A stretch of 64,000 bases of DNA, taken from the NCBI RefSeq assembly GCF_003143755.1, contig NZ_QFRI01000002.1:481953-545952 (forward strand), written 5' to 3'. The position numbers and the translations under genes are program-made. This DNA is from Algibacter marinivivus. GTDB taxonomy: Bacteria; Bacteroidota; Bacteroidia; Flavobacteriales; Flavobacteriaceae. Below, piece by piece: positions 62,341-64,000 of this stretch (the stretch's first letter is position 1; each line of letters opens with the position of its first letter). The notes under the pieces were generated by a model. It was not told the DNA's origin, searched no databases, and saw only the letters and a list, made by a program, of their open reading frames with translations.

Positions 62341-64000
62341 ATGAAAACTTCAACTCACAGCATCATAAACGCAAATCAAGCCGTTGCACAAATTGCTTAT
62401 AAAACTAATGAGGTATTCCCCATTTACCCCATTACACCAGCCTCAGAAATGAGTGAACTAGTTGAGCAATGGCATGCAGAACAAAAGTCAAATGCTTTTG
62501 GAAGCTCGACTTCTGTTTTTCAAATGCAAAGTGAAGCTGGTGTTGCAGGCGCAATGCATGGTGCGTTACAAACAGGAAGTTTATCATCAACATTTACAGC
62601 ATCACAAGGGTTATTATTGATGCTGCCAAATATGTACAAAATTGCTGGAGAACTTACTCCAAATGTTATTCATGTAGCTACAAGAAGTATAGCCACTCAC
62701 GCCCTATCCATTTTTGGAGATCATAGCGATATTATGGCGGTTCGTCAATCAGGTTATGCCATGTTAGGAAGTGCATCGGTTCAAGAAGCTCACGATTTTG
62801 CTTTAATTTCTCAAGCGGCTTCATTGGAATCTTCAATTCCGTTTGTGCACTTTTTTGATGGCTTTAGAACCTCTCACGAAATCAATACAATTGAATTAAT
62901 TCCAGACGACGTTATTCAGTCCTTAATAAATCAAAATAAAATAAAAGTTCATAGAAATAGAGCTTTAAACCCTAACAAACCTGTTTTAAGAGGAACTTCT
63001 CAAGGTGCAGATGTGTTTTTTCAAAGTAGAGAAGCCATAAATCCTTTTTATGATATGTGTCCAGATATTGTGCAAAGTACCATGGATAATTTTGCTTTAC
63101 TAACAGGAAGACACTATAAGCTTTTTGATTATGCTGGACACCCTGAAGCTGAACACATTATTATTTCAATGGCATCTTCAACAGAAACTATTGAAACAAC
63201 CATCAATCAACTTAACGAAAAAGGCAAAAAATACGGGCTTATAAAAGTTAGATTATTCAGACCTTTTAGCACAAAACATTTAGTTCAGGCATTACCAAAA
63301 TCGGTTAAATCAATTGCCGTTTTAGATAGGACTAAAGAACCAGGTTCTAGCGGAGAACCTTTGTATTTAGATGTGCTTCAATCTATTTCTGAAGCTTTTC
63401 AAAATAACAAACTATCCACTTTTCCAAAAATAGTTGGTGGACGTTATGGCTTGTCTTCAAAAGAATTTACACCATCTATGGTTAATCCTATTTTCAATAA
63501 TCTAAAAGAAGATCAACCTAAAAACAATTTCACTATTGGCATTAATGATGATGTAAAAAATTTAAGCTTAGATTTTTCAGAAGTTATCAAAATAAAAAAT
63601 AACTTGTACGAAGCTATTTTCTATCAAGAAAAAACGGAACATGATAGTTTTTCAAATACTTTGAAACTTATTGCCAAAAAAGAAAACACCTTCGTTCAAG
63701 GCTACACACAATGTGATTATAAAAAATCAAACTCATATAATACGGCTCATTTAAGAATTGGAAGCACACCAATTAAAGCGCCATACTTAATAGAAGAAGC
63801 TGATTTTATTGGCTGTCAAAATGTAAACTTCACTTTAAACGACAACACATTACACAAATTAAAATTTAAGGGAACACTTTTAATTAACACTTCGCAAACG
63901 TCTAAAGCATTTTGGCAGTCGCTATCGGTTAAGAATCAAAAGTTAATCAATGAAAAACAAATCAACGTATTTGTTGTAAACATTGAAGAATTAAAAGCAA
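62341..64000 (+). CDS. nifJ: Pyruvate:ferredoxin (flavodoxin) oxidoreductase, N-terminal part
   Basis: The ATG at 62341 opens a frame that runs off the right edge with 553 residues and no stop. It starts ANQAVAQIAYKTNEVFPIYPITPASEMSELVEQW, with QSEAGVAGAMHGALQTG, FTASQGLLLMLPNMYKIAGE and ATRSIATHALSIFGDHSDIM following, which is the pyrimidine-binding domain of NifJ. Residues beyond about 260 match domain II (LFDYAGHPEAEHIIISMAS) and domain III begins near 430. The enzyme converts pyruvate and CoA to acetyl-CoA, CO2 and reduced ferredoxin, and is oxygen-sensitive in many organisms. The C-terminal thiamine and FeS domains lie outside the window. Confidence 0.92.
   Translation, partial: MKTSTHSIINANQAVAQIAYKTNEVFPIYPITPASEMSELVEQWHAEQKSNAFGSSTSVFQMQSEAGVAGAMHGALQTGSLSSTFTASQGLLLMLPNMYKIAGELTPNVIHVATRSIATHALSIFGDHSDIMAVRQSGYAMLGSASVQEAHDFALISQAASLESSIPFVHFFDGFRTSHEINTIELIPDDVIQSLINQNKIKVHRNRALNPNKPVLRGTSQGADVFFQSREAINPFYDMCPDIVQSTMDNFALLTGRHYKLFDYAGHPEAEHIIISMASSTETIETTINQLNEKGKKYGLIKVRLFRPFSTKHLVQALPKSVKSIAVLDRTKEPGSSGEPLYLDVLQSISEAFQNNKLSTFPKIVGGRYGLSSKEFTPSMVNPIFNNLKEDQPKNNFTIGINDDVKNLSLDFSEVIKIKNNLYEAIFYQEKTEHDSFSNTLKLIAKKENTFVQGYTQCDYKKSNSYNTAHLRIGSTPIKAPYLIEEADFIGCQNVNFTLNDNTLHKLKFKGTLLINTSQTSKAFWQSLSVKNQKLINEKQINVFVVNIEELKA

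Noticed and set aside
1-64000. CRISPR arrays, tRNA or rRNA genes, and transposase genes
   Set aside because: No regularly spaced direct repeats, cloverleaf-like sequence or transposase motif was seen, but a covariance search was not possible.

Overview
The window is chromosomal DNA of a flavobacterium (phylum Bacteroidota, family Flavobacteriaceae). It is AT-rich and lacks Shine-Dalgarno-type leaders. Several genes have Bacteroidota promoters with a -7 box TAnnTTTG. Secreted proteins carry type IX secretion C-termini, and gliding genes gldF and gldG sit just before dnaN. Many genes belong to families largely confined to this group (DUF6452, DUF6048, DUF4294, DUF6090, DUF4268). I saw no rRNA, tRNA, CRISPR array, transposase or prophage.

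Layout. 1-5.4 kb: the tail of rlmD, a DUF6452/DUF6048 envelope pair and a four-gene run (membrane protein, lipoprotein, TPR protein, DUF2314 protein). 5.4-9.7 kb: an OsmC protein, then an accessory block with a putative PD-(D/E)XK protein, a DnaQ-like exonuclease split by a frameshift, and a ComEC-like metallo-beta-lactamase. 9.7-19.1 kb: two methyltransferases, a ZIP transporter, DUF4268, an acetyltransferase, a DUF1800-DUF1501-T9SS operon, haemolysin III and DUF4294. 19.2-21.3 kb: two tandem DUF6090 genes in cassette-like repeats. 21.3-29.5 kb: M42 peptidase, T9SS type B protein, NUDIX, PrsW, and a three-gene biotin-dependent acyl-CoA carboxylase. 29.8-37.3 kb: a TPR/LuxR regulator, a PagL-like protein, a half-length DEAD-box protein, MFS and ABC exporters, DinB and a FAH-family enzyme. 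37.4-42.9 kb: acetate use (acs, SSS symporter, DUF4212) and an alanine/glycine symporter. 43-52.4 kb: DUF1624, TfoX, purC, phoH, SAM hydrolase, a monooxygenase-like protein, gldF, an inserted gene, gldG and dnaN. 52.4-57 kb: an accessory cassette (MazG-like, nuclease-helicase, PLD) bracketed by inverted copies of a repeat element. 57-64 kb: DUF4870, a class III nucleotide cyclase, a divergent cyclic-nucleotide-binding sigma-54 activator, an OsmC gene with a sigma-54-type promoter, and the start of nifJ.

Three features stand out. First, seven intergenic copies of one element share GCGTTA/TAACGC ends. One copy has the compensated pair GGGTTA/TAACCC, which suggests a structured RNA. Second, the right end looks like a complete signalling circuit: cyclase, cNMP- and PAS-containing sigma-54 activator, an inverted-repeat upstream site, and a GG-N10-GC promoter before osmC. 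Third, the MazG/nuclease-helicase/PLD cassette next to dnaN is a candidate nucleic-acid conflict system.

All function calls come from reading motifs by eye. DUF numbers and family names are from memory and were not checked by search.
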